Positions 7,430 through 15,014 of a DNA stretch of 19,065 bases are shown one piece after another (positions within the stretch are counted from its first letter, which is position 1; the number at the start of each line of letters is the position of its first letter). A model generated the notes under the pieces. It saw only the letters and a list, made by a program, of their open reading frames with translations. It made no database searches and was not told where the DNA came from. The DNA is from JBBEAM01 sp040882845 (GTDB taxonomy: Bacteria; Pseudomonadota; Alphaproteobacteria; Kiloniellales; DSM-21159). The DNA lies in contig JBBEAM010000002.1 in the NCBI GenBank assembly GCA_040882845.1, positions 1-19,065 on the forward strand. Direction: 5' to 3'. The translations under genes were made by a program, and so were the position numbers.

Positions 7430-7963
7430 ATGTCACGCGTAGGCATCCATCCGGTCGAGGTTCCCCAAGGCGTCGAGATTAAGATCGACGGCCGGGTGAT
7501 CACGGCCAAGGGCAAGCTCGGCGAGCTCTCCTACCAGCGCACCGACGACGTTGCGGTGGCGATGGAGGAGAACGTCATCACCGTGAAGCCCGTCAGCAAT
7601 TCGAAGCGGTCCCGCTCGATGTGGGGTACGGCGCGGGCGCGGATCCAGAACCTGGTCCAGGGCGTGTCCGAGGGCTACGAGAAGAACCTGGAGATCACCG
7701 GCGTCGGCTACCGTGCCGCGGTGCAGGGCAAGAGCCTGAACCTGCAACTCGGTTACAGCCACGACATCAACTTCCCGATTCCCGAGGGCATCCAGGTGAA
7801 CTGCGAGAAGCCGACCTCGATCTCGATCAAGGGCGCAGACAAGCAGGTGGTCGGCGAGGTGGCCGCGGTGATCCGCTCCATGCGCCCGCCTGAGCCTTAC
7901 AAGGGCAAGGGTGTGCGCTACGCGGACGAACAGATTCTGCGCAAGGAAGGCAAGAAGAAGTAA
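7430..7963 (+). CDS. rplF: 50S ribosomal protein L6
   Basis: The 177-aa product opens SRVGIHPVEVPQGVEIKI and has the two repeated alpha/beta domains of L6. The second domain ends in the signature RPPEPYKGKGVRYADEQ, which binds the sarcin-ricin loop region near the GTPase centre. AAGGAG at 7416-7421 lies 8 nt before the ATG. The TAA stop overlaps the rplR ATG (TAATG). Confidence 0.98.
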   Translation: MSRVGIHPVEVPQGVEIKIDGRVITAKGKLGELSYQRTDDVAVAMEENVITVKPVSNSKRSRSMWGTARARIQNLVQGVSEGYEKNLEITGVGYRAAVQGKSLNLQLGYSHDINFPIPEGIQVNCEKPTSISIKGADKQVVGEVAAVIRSMRPPEPYKGKGVRYADEQILRKEGKKK

Positions 7964-8325
7964 TGGGCATCAAGATGAACCCACAGCTGCGCCGCAAGAT
8001 GCGTGTGCGCAGCGCGATCCGGAAGAAGTCCGCCGGGCGTCCGCGCCTCTCGGTCTTCCGTTCGTCGCGACACATCTACGCGCAGGTCATCGACGACGTG
8101 CAGGGCGTGACCCTGGCGGCGGCCTCGAGCATCGACAGCGAGCTCAAGGGCAAGGTCAAGACCGGGGCCGACACCTCGGCAGCAGCCGAGGTCGGAAAGC
8201 TCGTCGCCGCGCGTGCGGTCGAGGCCGGGGTCAAGGAAGTCGTCCTCGACCGAGGCGGCTACATGTATCACGGCCGGGTCAAGGCCCTGGCAGACGCCGC
8301 CCGCGAAGGCGGCCTGGCGTTCTAA
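7963..8325 (+). CDS. rplR: 50S ribosomal protein L18
   Basis: The 120-aa product has the basic N-terminus RRKMRVRSAIRKKSAGRP, followed by RLSVFRSSRHIYAQVIDD and the C-terminal VLDRGGYMYHGRVKALADAAREGG motif of L18, which binds 5S rRNA with L5. It begins in the stop codon of rplF and has no strong Shine-Dalgarno of its own, so it is probably translated by reinitiation. Length is normal for the family. Confidence 0.98.
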   Translation: MGIKMNPQLRRKMRVRSAIRKKSAGRPRLSVFRSSRHIYAQVIDDVQGVTLAAASSIDSELKGKVKTGADTSAAAEVGKLVAARAVEAGVKEVVLDRGGYMYHGRVKALADAAREGGLAF

Positions 8326-8336
8326 GGAAGGTAGAT

Positions 8337-8906
8337 ATGGCACGAGGGCAGAGAGACGACCGTCACGGCCGCGATCGCGAAGATTCCGATCTGGTCGACA
8401 AGCTGGTCGGAATCAACCGCGTCGCGAAGGTAGTCAAGGGCGGCCGGCGCTTCGGCTTCGCGGCTCTGGTCGTGGTTGGCGATCAGCGCGGCCGGGTCGG
8501 CTTCGGCCATGGCAAGGCGCGCGAGGTCCCCGAGGCGATCCGCAAGGCCACCGAGTCGGCCAAGCGCAACATGATCCGTGTCCCGCTGCGCGAGGCGCGC
8601 ACGCTGCATCACGACGTCAACGGCCGCTTCGGCGCCGGCAAGGTCGTGCTGCGTGCGGCGCCGCAGGGCACCGGCATCATCGCCGGCGGTCCGACCCGCG
8701 CCGTCTTCGAATGTCTGGGCGTTCACGACGTGGTCGCCAAGTCGGTCGGCAGCCAGAACCCCTACAACATGATTCAGGCGACCTTCGAGGCGCTGCAGCG
8801 CTGCAACTCGCCGCGCATGGTGGCGCAGCGCCGTGGCAAGAAGGTCTCCGACATCGTTAGCGCCAAGAAGGGCGAGGCCGCCGAGACGGCCGAGGCCGAG
8901 AGCTGA
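8337..8906 (+). CDS. rpsE: 30S ribosomal protein S5
   Basis: The 189-aa product contains the double-stranded-RNA-binding-like N domain (LVDKLVGINRVAKVVKGGRR, FGFAALVVVGDQRGRVGFG) and the C domain with GIIAGGPTRAVFECLG and SQNPYNMIQATFEAL. S5 acts in decoding fidelity and mRNA helicase activity at the entry channel. The frame is open far upstream in rplR, but AAGGA at 8324-8328 is 8 nt before the ATG at 8337, and the family start (MAR, then a charged stretch) supports it. The last about 15 residues form a small Glu/Ala tail. Confidence 0.98.
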   Translation: MARGQRDDRHGRDREDSDLVDKLVGINRVAKVVKGGRRFGFAALVVVGDQRGRVGFGHGKAREVPEAIRKATESAKRNMIRVPLREARTLHHDVNGRFGAGKVVLRAAPQGTGIIAGGPTRAVFECLGVHDVVAKSVGSQNPYNMIQATFEALQRCNSPRMVAQRRGKKVSDIVSAKKGEAAETAEAES

Positions 8907-8923
8907 GCGCGGGAGTGACAGAG

Positions 8924-9115
8924 ATGGTGGCGAAAAAAACCCTGAAGGTCACCCAGATCGGCAGCCCGATCGGGCGTCCGAAAAGCCAGCTGGCCACGCT
9001 CAAGGGGTTGGGGCTCGGCAAGATGCACCGCACCCGCGAGCTCGAGGATACGCCCGCGGTGCGCGGCATGATCAACAAGGTGCATCACCTGGTGCGCGTC
9101 GACAGCGACGCCTAG
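8924..9115 (+). CDS. rpmD: 50S ribosomal protein L30
   Basis: The 63-aa product has the L30 pattern: KKTLKVTQIGSPIGRP, LATLKGLGLGKMHRTREL and the terminal MINKVHHLVRV. I start at the ATG at 8924 because GGGAG (8911-8915) is then 8 nt away; a GTG at 8915 would sit inside that Shine-Dalgarno and add only three residues. L30 is a small peripheral protein missing in some bacteria; its place between rpsE and rplO is standard. Confidence 0.97.
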   Translation: MVAKKTLKVTQIGSPIGRPKSQLATLKGLGLGKMHRTRELEDTPAVRGMINKVHHLVRVDSDA

Positions 9116-9146
9116 GTCTGCAGCGAGAAAGATTGAGGTCAAGACG

Positions 9147-9749
9147 ATGAAGCTGAACGAACTCAGCGACAATCCGGGCGCAACCAAGGCCCGCAAGCGT
9201 ATCGGCCGGGGTATCGGTTCGGGTACCGGCAAGACGTCGGGCAAGGGTCACAAGGGCCAGAAGGCGCGCAGCGGCGTTGCCATCAAGGGCTTCGAGGGCG
9301 GTCAGATGCCGCTGTACCGGCGGCTGCCGAAGCGCGGCTTCACCAACATCTTCCGCAAGCGCTACGCCGAGGTCGGCCTCGGCCGGCTGCAGGCGGCGAT
9401 CGATGCCGGCCGGATCGACCCGAAGAAGCCGGTCGACGCGGCGGCGATGGTCGCCGGCGGGCTGTTCAAGTCCTCGCGCGACGGCGTGCGCCTGCTCGGC
9501 AACGGCGAACTGAAGAGCAAGCTGGAAGTCGTCGTCGCCGGCGCCACCAAGGGCGCGATCGCCGCGGTCGAGAAGGCCGGCGGCACGGTCACCCAGCTAA
9601 ACGCCAAGGCGGATGTTGACGAGACCGAGGGCAAGAAGAAGCCCAAGGGCAAGAAGGCCAAGTCCGCCGCTTCGCAGAAGGACGACGCTCCGGCCGCCGC
9701 CGAAGACACGGCGCCCAAGAGCGGCGACGCGGACGAGAGCAAAGACTAA
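9147..9749 (+). CDS. rplO: 50S ribosomal protein L15 with charged C-terminal tail
   Basis: Residues 1-151 are a complete L15: LNELSDNPGATKARKRIGRG, the Gly/Lys-rich GSGTGKTSGKGHKGQKAR extension that threads into 23S rRNA, GGQMPLYRRLPKRGF, and the globular domain ending near GGTVTQL. Residues 152-200 are extra compared with E. coli (144 aa): first a Lys-rich block (EGKKKPKGKKAK), then an Ala/Asp/Glu-rich block. GAGGT at 9135-9139 is 7 nt from the ATG. The tail is in frame and GC-rich like its neighbours; its role is unknown. Confidence 0.97.
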   Translation: MKLNELSDNPGATKARKRIGRGIGSGTGKTSGKGHKGQKARSGVAIKGFEGGQMPLYRRLPKRGFTNIFRKRYAEVGLGRLQAAIDAGRIDPKKPVDAAAMVAGGLFKSSRDGVRLLGNGELKSKLEVVVAGATKGAIAAVEKAGGTVTQLNAKADVDETEGKKKPKGKKAKSAASQKDDAPAAAEDTAPKSGDADESKD

Positions 9750-9788
9750 AACCGGTTCCGAAAGGGCCGAGAAGGGTAGCGGATAGAA

Positions 9789-11131
<1,343 letters not shown>

Positions 11132-11135
<4 letters not shown>

Positions 11136-11704
11136 ACATCATTCTGCTTGGGCCGCCGGGGGCCGGAAAGGGCACGCAAGCCAAACGCCTCGAGGAAGAA
11201 TACGAGATCGCTCAGCTTTCGACCGGCGACATGCTGCGCGCAGCCGTTGCCTCCGGCAGCGAACTCGGCCGCGAGGCGAAGATGATCATGAACGCCGGAC
11301 AGCTGATGCCGGATGCCCTGATGGTCGATATGATCTCCCAGCGGATCGAGGCCGACGATTGCGCCAAGGGCTTCATCCTCGACGGCTTCCCGCGCACGGT
11401 GCCCCAGGCCGAGGCGCTCGACGCGATGCTGGCGGAGAAGGACATGGACCTGGACGCCGTGATCGAGATCAAGGTCGCCGACGAGGTGCTGGTCCAGCGA
11501 ATCGAAACACGGATTGCCGAGTCCGAGGAAACGCGCTCCGACGACAATGTCGAGACGCTGCGTGAGCGGCTCAAGGTCTATCACGAACAAACCGCGCCGA
11601 TCCTGCCCTACTACCGGGGCAGGGGGATGCTGCAGACGGTCGACGGCATGGCCTCGATCGATGAGGTGACGGCGCAGATCAAGGCCATCCTCAACGACAG
11701 CTGA
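11132..11704 (+). CDS. adk: Adenylate kinase, short-LID type
   Basis: This cytosolic enzyme interconverts ATP + AMP and 2 ADP. The 190-aa product has the P-loop GPPGAGKGT (7-15), the AMP-binding STGDMLRAA (30-38), and LDGFPRT (83-89) with Arg88. The segment between about 122 and 137, RIETRIAESEETRSDD, replaces the 30-40-residue LID of E. coli-type enzymes and has none of the zinc-binding cysteines. Such short-LID forms are known in alphaproteobacteria, as in rhizobia. Translation starts at GTG, overlapping the secY TGA (GTGA at 11132-11135), so the gene is coupled to secY. It is the last gene before the internal promoter. Confidence 0.98.
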
Positions 11705-11732
11705 GCCGCTGTCTGAAGGGTGACGACAAGAG

Positions 11733-11760
11733 TTGACTGGGGAGGCGGGAACCCTATAAT
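11733..11760 (+). promoter_or_regulatory. Near-consensus sigma-70-type promoter for rpsM-rpsK-rpoA-rplQ
   Basis: TTGACT at 11733-11738 and a perfect TATAAT at 11755-11760 are separated by 16 bp, which is an unusually good housekeeping promoter for a GC-rich alphaproteobacterium. Transcription would start near 11767, giving an rpsM leader of about 113 nt. A short inverted repeat (CGGGA at 11746-11750, TCCCG at 11760-11764) straddles the -10 box and might bind a regulator, though it may be chance. The promoter makes the alpha cluster at least partly independent of the upstream operon. Confidence 0.82.
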
Positions 11761-11768
11761 CCCGGCTC

Positions 11769-11854
11769 CCCGGAAACGAGCGTTCCCGGGCAATTTTGCT
11801 TGGGGTGGAAAGAATGCAGGCGCTGTGCTGCCTGGCGGTTGCCGGGAAGCCGGC
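11769..11854 (+). promoter_or_regulatory. Structured rpsM leader
   Basis: Between the promoter and rpsM the leader can fold two local hairpins. The first pairs CCCGG (11769-11773) with CCGGG (11786-11790), extended by AA/TT across one mismatch, and is followed 3 nt later by TTTT (11794-11797), which resembles a weak terminator. The second is GCCGG-GAAG-CCGGC at 11841-11854, just before the Shine-Dalgarno. This could be an attenuator or a protein-binding leader. In E. coli the rpsM leader binds S4; rpsD is not in this cluster, so another ligand would be needed. The function is inference. Confidence 0.4.
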
Positions 11855-11879
11855 CCGAGTGGATTGAGGAGATACCGAC

Positions 11880-12251
11880 GTGGCTCGTATTGCTGGCGTC
11901 AACATTCCGACGAACAAGCGTGTTGTGATCGCGCTGACCTATATTCACGGCATCGGCCGAACCAAGGCGCAGGAGATCTGCGATAAGGTTTCGGTGCCGC
12001 CGGAGCGTCGCGTCAATGAGCTGACCGACGACGAGGTCGTGCGCGTTCGCGAGACGATCGACCAGGACTATCTGGTCGAAGGCGACCTGCGCCGGGAAGT
12101 GGCGATGAACATCAAGCGCCTGATGGACCTCGGTTGCTACCGCGGCCTGCGTCACCGCAAGGGCCTGCCGGTCCGCGGTCAGACCACCAAGAACAACGCG
12201 CGTACCCGCAAGGGCAAGGCGAAGCCGATCGCCGGCAAGAAGAAAGCTTAG
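11880..12251 (+). CDS. rpsM: 30S ribosomal protein S13
   Basis: The 123-aa product opens ARIAGVNIPTNKRVVIALTY, has the helix-two-turns-helix IHGIGRTKAQEIC, and ends with YRGLRHRKGLPVRGQTT and NARTRKGKAKP. S13 forms bridges B1a and B1b between the subunits and contacts P-site tRNA. Translation starts at GTG with a strong GAGGAG (11866-11871) 8 nt upstream. It is the first gene downstream of the promoter at 11733. The usual rpmJ (L36) between secY/adk and rpsM is absent, as is normal for this class. Confidence 0.98.
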   Translation: MARIAGVNIPTNKRVVIALTYIHGIGRTKAQEICDKVSVPPERRVNELTDDEVVRVRETIDQDYLVEGDLRREVAMNIKRLMDLGCYRGLRHRKGLPVRGQTTKNNARTRKGKAKPIAGKKKA

Positions 12252-12268
12252 AGGACGAGTAAGAGAAC

Positions 12269-12664
12269 ATGGCCAAACCCGCCGCACAGGCACGCGTCCG
12301 CCGCCGCGAACGGAAGAACATTACTTCCGGTATCGCGCACGTCAGCGCCACCTTCAACAACACCGTGATCACCATCACCGACGTGCAGGGCAATGCGATT
12401 GCCTGGGCCTCGGCCGGCGGCCAGGGCTTCAAGGGCTCGCGCAAATCGACGCCCTATGCCGCCCAGCTGGCCGCCGAGGATGCCGGCCGCAAGGCGCAGG
12501 ACCACGGCGTGAAGACTCTGGAAGTGAATGTGAAGGGACCCGGCTCCGGACGGGAATCGGCGCTGCGCGCGCTGCAGTCCGTCGGATTCACGATCACCGC
12601 GATCCGCGACGTGACCCCGATCCCGCATAACGGCTGCCGGCCGCCCAAGCGCCGCCGCGTTTAG
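12269..12664 (+). CDS. rpsK: 30S ribosomal protein S11
   Basis: The 131-aa product has RRRERKNITSGIAHVSATFNN near the start (first 20 residues shown in part), TITDVQGNAIAWASAGGQG, KSTPYAAQLAAEDAG and the C-terminal RDVTPIPHNGCRPPKRRRV signature. S11 forms the 30S platform near the E site and the Shine-Dalgarno helix. It follows rpsM by 17 nt and is followed by an unusually long 259-nt spacer before rpoA. In many other bacteria rpsD lies there, but no S4-like reading frame is present here. Confidence 0.97.
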   Translation: MAKPAAQARVRRRERKNITSGIAHVSATFNNTVITITDVQGNAIAWASAGGQGFKGSRKSTPYAAQLAAEDAGRKAQDHGVKTLEVNVKGPGSGRESALRALQSVGFTITAIRDVTPIPHNGCRPPKRRRV

Positions 12665-12672
12665 AGTTCGAT

Positions 12673-12698
12673 CGGATCGCAGGATCGCCTGCGATCCG
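12673..12698 (+). other. Perfect hairpin just after rpsK
   Basis: Eight nt after the rpsK stop, an 11-bp perfect inverted repeat (CGGATCGCAGG at 12673-12683 and CCTGCGATCCG at 12688-12698) closes an ATCG tetraloop. No T-run follows, so it is not a standard intrinsic terminator. It could stabilise the 3' end of the rpsM-rpsK message, mark an RNA processing site, or slow transcription ahead of rpoA. Confidence 0.7.
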
Positions 12699-12723
12699 TG
12701 CATCGGTCTCTATGAGTATGGAA

Positions 12724-12774
12724 TAGAGCAAGCTTCACGCAGTTGATCGACCGATCGAATGCGACCTTGCTCTA
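12724..12774 (+). repeat. Imperfect palindromic element in the rpsK-rpoA spacer
   Basis: The ends TAGAGCAAG (12724-12732) and CTTGCTCTA (12766-12774) are perfect inverted copies. Between them CGCA (12738-12741) pairs with TGCG (12760-12763), and TTGATC with GATCgAA around a GACC loop, so the 51-nt unit folds into one long stem with small internal loops. Its outline, with AGAGCA...TGCTCT ends, recalls the small dispersed palindromes found between genes in many alphaproteobacteria. Only one copy is in this window, so repeat status is unproven. It could equally be an rpoA leader structure. Confidence 0.5.
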
Positions 12775-12859
12775 GACCGAAGGACCGCCACCCCGAGGAT
12801 TGGAGCCGCGTGTGAGCAGCGCGGTGTCCGGGAGAGGGTGGGGGTAACCCCTGATCGCC

Positions 12860-12883
12860 AGGGCCGTACATCGCGACGGCCTT
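12860..12883 (+). other. Hairpin in the rpoA leader
   Basis: AGGGCCGT (12860-12867) pairs with ACGGCCTT (12876-12883), 8 bp including one G-T wobble, around an 8-nt loop. It ends about 27 nt before the rpoA Shine-Dalgarno. With the two structures upstream, most of the 259-nt spacer between rpsK and rpoA can be folded. I see no gene or convincing promoter in that spacer. Confidence 0.5.
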
Positions 12884-12923
12884 GCGTGCATCGAAACCGC
12901 TCGATTTCGTGAGGGAAAAGCAA

Positions 12924-13940
12924 GTGCTGCAAAGAAATTGGACCGAATTGATCAAGCCGAACAAGCTTGACATCCAGCCGGGTGACGACGCCGGGCGTTT
13001 CGCCAAGGTGGTCGCCGAGCCGTTGGAGCGGGGCTTCGGCCTGACGATGGGCAACGCCCTGCGCCGGGTGCTGCTGTCTTCGCTGCAGGGTGCTGCGGTG
13101 ACCTCCATTCAGATGGACGGCGTGCTGCATGAATTCTCCTCGCTGCCTGGCGTGCGCGAGGATGTCACCGACGTGGTGCTGAACATCAAGGCGATCGCCC
13201 TCAGCCTGCATGGCGAAGGGCCGAAGCGGATGCGTCTGCGGGCCGAGGGCCCGGGCGAAGTGACAGCCGCCCAGATCGAGACCGGCGCCGATATCGAGCT
13301 GATGAATCCGGCCCAGCCGATCTGTACCCTGGACGACGGAGCGCGGATCGACATGGAGATGACGGTCGAGTCCGGCAAGGGCTACGTCCCGGGGAACCTG
13401 AACCGTCCCGAGGACGCGCCGATCGGCCTGATCCCGGTGGACGCGCTGTTCTCCCCGGTGCGCCGCGTGTCCTACAAGGTCGAGAATACCCGGGTCGGCC
13501 AGGTCACCGACTACGACAAGCTGACCATGGAAGTGGAGACCGACGGTTCGATCTCGCCTGAGGACGCCGTGGCCTACGCCGCGCGCATCCTGCAGGACCA
13601 GCTGCAGCTCTTCATCAACTTCGAAGAGCCTCAGGTGCGCGAGACCGAGGAGGACAAGTCCGAGCCGCCGTTCAACCGCAACCTGCTGCGCAAGGTGGAC
13701 GAGCTCGAGCTCTCCGTGCGCTCGGCGAACTGCCTGAAGAACGACAACATCGTCTACATCGGCGATCTGGTGCAGAAGTCCGAGGCGGAGATGCTCCGAA
13801 CCCCGAACTTCGGCCGCAAGTCGCTGAACGAGATCAAGGAAGTTCTGGCTTCCATGGGTCTGCACCTCGGTATGGAGATCGCCAACTGGCCTCCGGAGAA
13901 CATCGAGGAGCTGGCCAAGAAGCTCGAGGAGCCTTACTAG
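12924..13940 (+). CDS. rpoA: RNA polymerase subunit alpha
   Basis: The 338-aa product is full-length. The N-terminal dimerisation domain (about 1-235) carries LQRNWTELIKPNKL, RGFGLTMGNALRRVLLSSLQG and GVLHEFSSLPGVREDV. The C-terminal domain (about 255-325), which contacts UP elements and activators, has VDELELSVRSANCLKNDNI, TPNFGRKSLNEIKEVL and NWPPENI. The frame is open 14 codons further upstream, but I chose the GTG at 12924: GAGGG at 12911-12915 is 8 nt away and the protein then begins with the family-typical (M)LQRNW. Its long structured leader suggests post-transcriptional control. Confidence 0.98.
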   Translation: MLQRNWTELIKPNKLDIQPGDDAGRFAKVVAEPLERGFGLTMGNALRRVLLSSLQGAAVTSIQMDGVLHEFSSLPGVREDVTDVVLNIKAIALSLHGEGPKRMRLRAEGPGEVTAAQIETGADIELMNPAQPICTLDDGARIDMEMTVESGKGYVPGNLNRPEDAPIGLIPVDALFSPVRRVSYKVENTRVGQVTDYDKLTMEVETDGSISPEDAVAYAARILQDQLQLFINFEEPQVRETEEDKSEPPFNRNLLRKVDELELSVRSANCLKNDNIVYIGDLVQKSEAEMLRTPNFGRKSLNEIKEVLASMGLHLGMEIANWPPENIEELAKKLEEPY

Positions 13941-13951
13941 GCTTGTGTTTC

Positions 13952-13979
13952 CCCGGCGGCCGCTGAAAGCGGCGCCGGG
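13952..13979 (+). other. Very stable GC hairpin between rpoA and rplQ
   Basis: CCCGGCG-G-CCGCT (13952-13964) pairs with AGCGGCGCCGGG (13968-13979): 12 bp with a single bulged G and a GAA loop. It is followed by a small GGCC-TTTC-GGCC hairpin (13982-13993) and a further stem CCGCC/GGCGG (13997-14001 with 14023-14027) around GATG-CAGG-CATC. No T-run follows, so simple termination is unlikely. The 145-nt spacer up to rplQ holds no gene. Likely roles are RNase barrier, processing site or rplQ leader; this is inference. Confidence 0.6.
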
Positions 13980-14085
13980 CCGGCCTTTCGGCCACCCCGC
14001 CGTACCGGATGCAGGCATCTAGGGCGGTGGGCCGTGTCATCCGCTTCGCGTCGCGAGGCCCAGGAGAGAAGAAGGAGGCAAGGCC

Positions 14086-14511
14086 ATGCGTCACCGTATG
14101 TCCGGGCGTAAGCTCAATCGCACCAGCACCCACCGCAAGGCGATGTTCGCCAACATGGCGGCGGCCCTGATCAAGCATGAGCAGATCACCACCACCTTGC
14201 CGAAGGCGAAGGATCTGCGCCGCGTCGTCGACCGTCTGATCACCCTGGGCAAGCGGGGCGACCTGCACGCCCGCCGGCAGGCGCTGTCGGTGCTGCGCGA
14301 CACCAAGATGGCCGCCAAGCTCTTCGACGGGCTGGCCGAGCGTTACAAGGATCGTCCCGGTGGCTACACCCGGGTCCTCAAGGCCGGTTTCCGCTATGGC
14401 GACATGGCGCCGCTGGCCGTGATCGAGCTGGTCGACCGCGATCCCGACGCCAAGGGCCTGGACTCCGGTCCGACCCAGGATTTCGTCGCCGACGAGGGCG
14501 GCGAGGAGTAA
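14086..14511 (+). CDS. rplQ: 50S ribosomal protein L17
   Basis: The 141-aa product begins MRHRMSGRKLNRTSTHRKAM and has LIKHEQITTTLPKAKDLRRVVD and the C-terminal RYGDMAPLAVIELVDRD strand that defines L17 (long motif given in part). It is about 14 residues longer than in E. coli, ending in a short acidic tail (DFVADEGGEE). L17 sits near the tunnel exit. AAGGAGG at 14072-14078 is a strong Shine-Dalgarno 7 nt before the ATG. This is the last gene of the ribosomal run, followed by a strong terminator. Confidence 0.97.
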   Translation: MRHRMSGRKLNRTSTHRKAMFANMAAALIKHEQITTTLPKAKDLRRVVDRLITLGKRGDLHARRQALSVLRDTKMAAKLFDGLAERYKDRPGGYTRVLKAGFRYGDMAPLAVIELVDRDPDAKGLDSGPTQDFVADEGGEE

Positions 14512-14540
14512 ACGCGTTTTCGCCGCCACAGTGGCAGAAT

Positions 14541-14583
14541 GACGGCCCGTCCCGCTGCTCGCGGGGCGGGCCGTCTCCGTTTT
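14541..14583 (+). terminator. Strong intrinsic terminator after rplQ
   Basis: GACGGCCCGTCCCGC (14541-14555) pairs with GCGGGGCGGGCCGTC (14561-14575), a 15-bp stem with one G-T wobble and a TGCTC loop. TTTT follows at 14580-14583 after a 4-nt gap. It ends the ribosomal/rpoA transcription unit. It lies between two convergent genes, rplQ and the minus-strand merR-type gene. The stem would also form in the opposite transcript, but there is no T-run on that side, so it is mainly a plus-strand terminator. Confidence 0.88.
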
Positions 14584-14587
14584 AAGG

Positions 14588-14992
14588 TCAGGTTTTTGTG
14601 GAGGGGCTCTGTCCCGACAGGTCGTCGAGGATCGGGCAGTCGGGGCGGGTATCGCCGTGGCAGTTATGCGCCAAGTGGCTGAGAGTCGATTTCATGCTCT
14701 GCAGCTCGGAAATCTTTCGTTCGATTTCGGACAGCCGACGTTCCGCCACCAGTTTGACGTCGGCGCTGGCGCGCTCGCGATCGCGGTAAAGCGACAGCAG
14801 GCTGCGGCAGTCCTCGATGGAAAAGCCAAGGCCGCGTGCGCGTTGCAGGAACTTCAGAACATGAACGTCGCGTTCGTCATAGTCGCGGTAGCCGTTGCCG
14901 CGCCGCGCCGGTGCGACCAGGCCGATGTCTTCGTAGTAGCGGATGGTCTTCTCCGGCAAGCCTGACTGGTTACTCGCCGCGCCAATATTCAT
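14588..14992 (-). CDS. CueR/HmrR-like MerR-family copper-responsive regulator
   Basis: The 134-aa protein has a MerR winged-helix domain (NIGAASNQSGLPEKTIRYY at 2-20, then GYRDYDERDVHVLKFLQRAR), a dimerisation coiled coil (about 75-108), and a metal-binding loop with Cys111 and Cys119 in CHGDTRPDCPIL. Spacing and sequence match Cys112/Cys120 of E. coli CueR. Ser76 sits where CueR has Ser77, the residue that goes with monovalent-ion (Cu+, Ag+, Au+) sensing, whereas Zn sensors have Cys. Such proteins activate copper-efflux genes by untwisting a promoter with a long spacer. A Shine-Dalgarno-like AGGAA precedes the ATG. It lies 22 nt downstream of the PepSY gene, so they are probably co-transcribed. 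No copper pump is in view. Confidence 0.9.
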   Translation of the reverse strand: MNIGAASNQSGLPEKTIRYYEDIGLVAPARRGNGYRDYDERDVHVLKFLQRARGLGFSIEDCRSLLSLYRDRERASADVKLVAERRLSEIERKISELQSMKSTLSHLAHNCHGDTRPDCPILDDLSGQSPSTKT

Positions 14993-15014
14993 CGCCGGTC
15001 TTCCTGTCTGCGCT

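Noticed and set aside
8915..8923. GTG at 8915 as the rpmD start
   Set aside because: It overlaps the GGGAG Shine-Dalgarno that serves the ATG at 8924, and it adds residues absent from L30 proteins.
11720..11986. Small plus-strand open frame of 88 codons in the adk-rpsM spacer
   Set aside because: It covers the promoter and leader and runs into rpsM in a different frame, with no Shine-Dalgarno and no similarity I recognise.
12735..14018. Minus-strand open frame (427 codons) opposite rpoA
   Set aside because: Antisense shadow of a highly conserved gene, with no recognisable motif.
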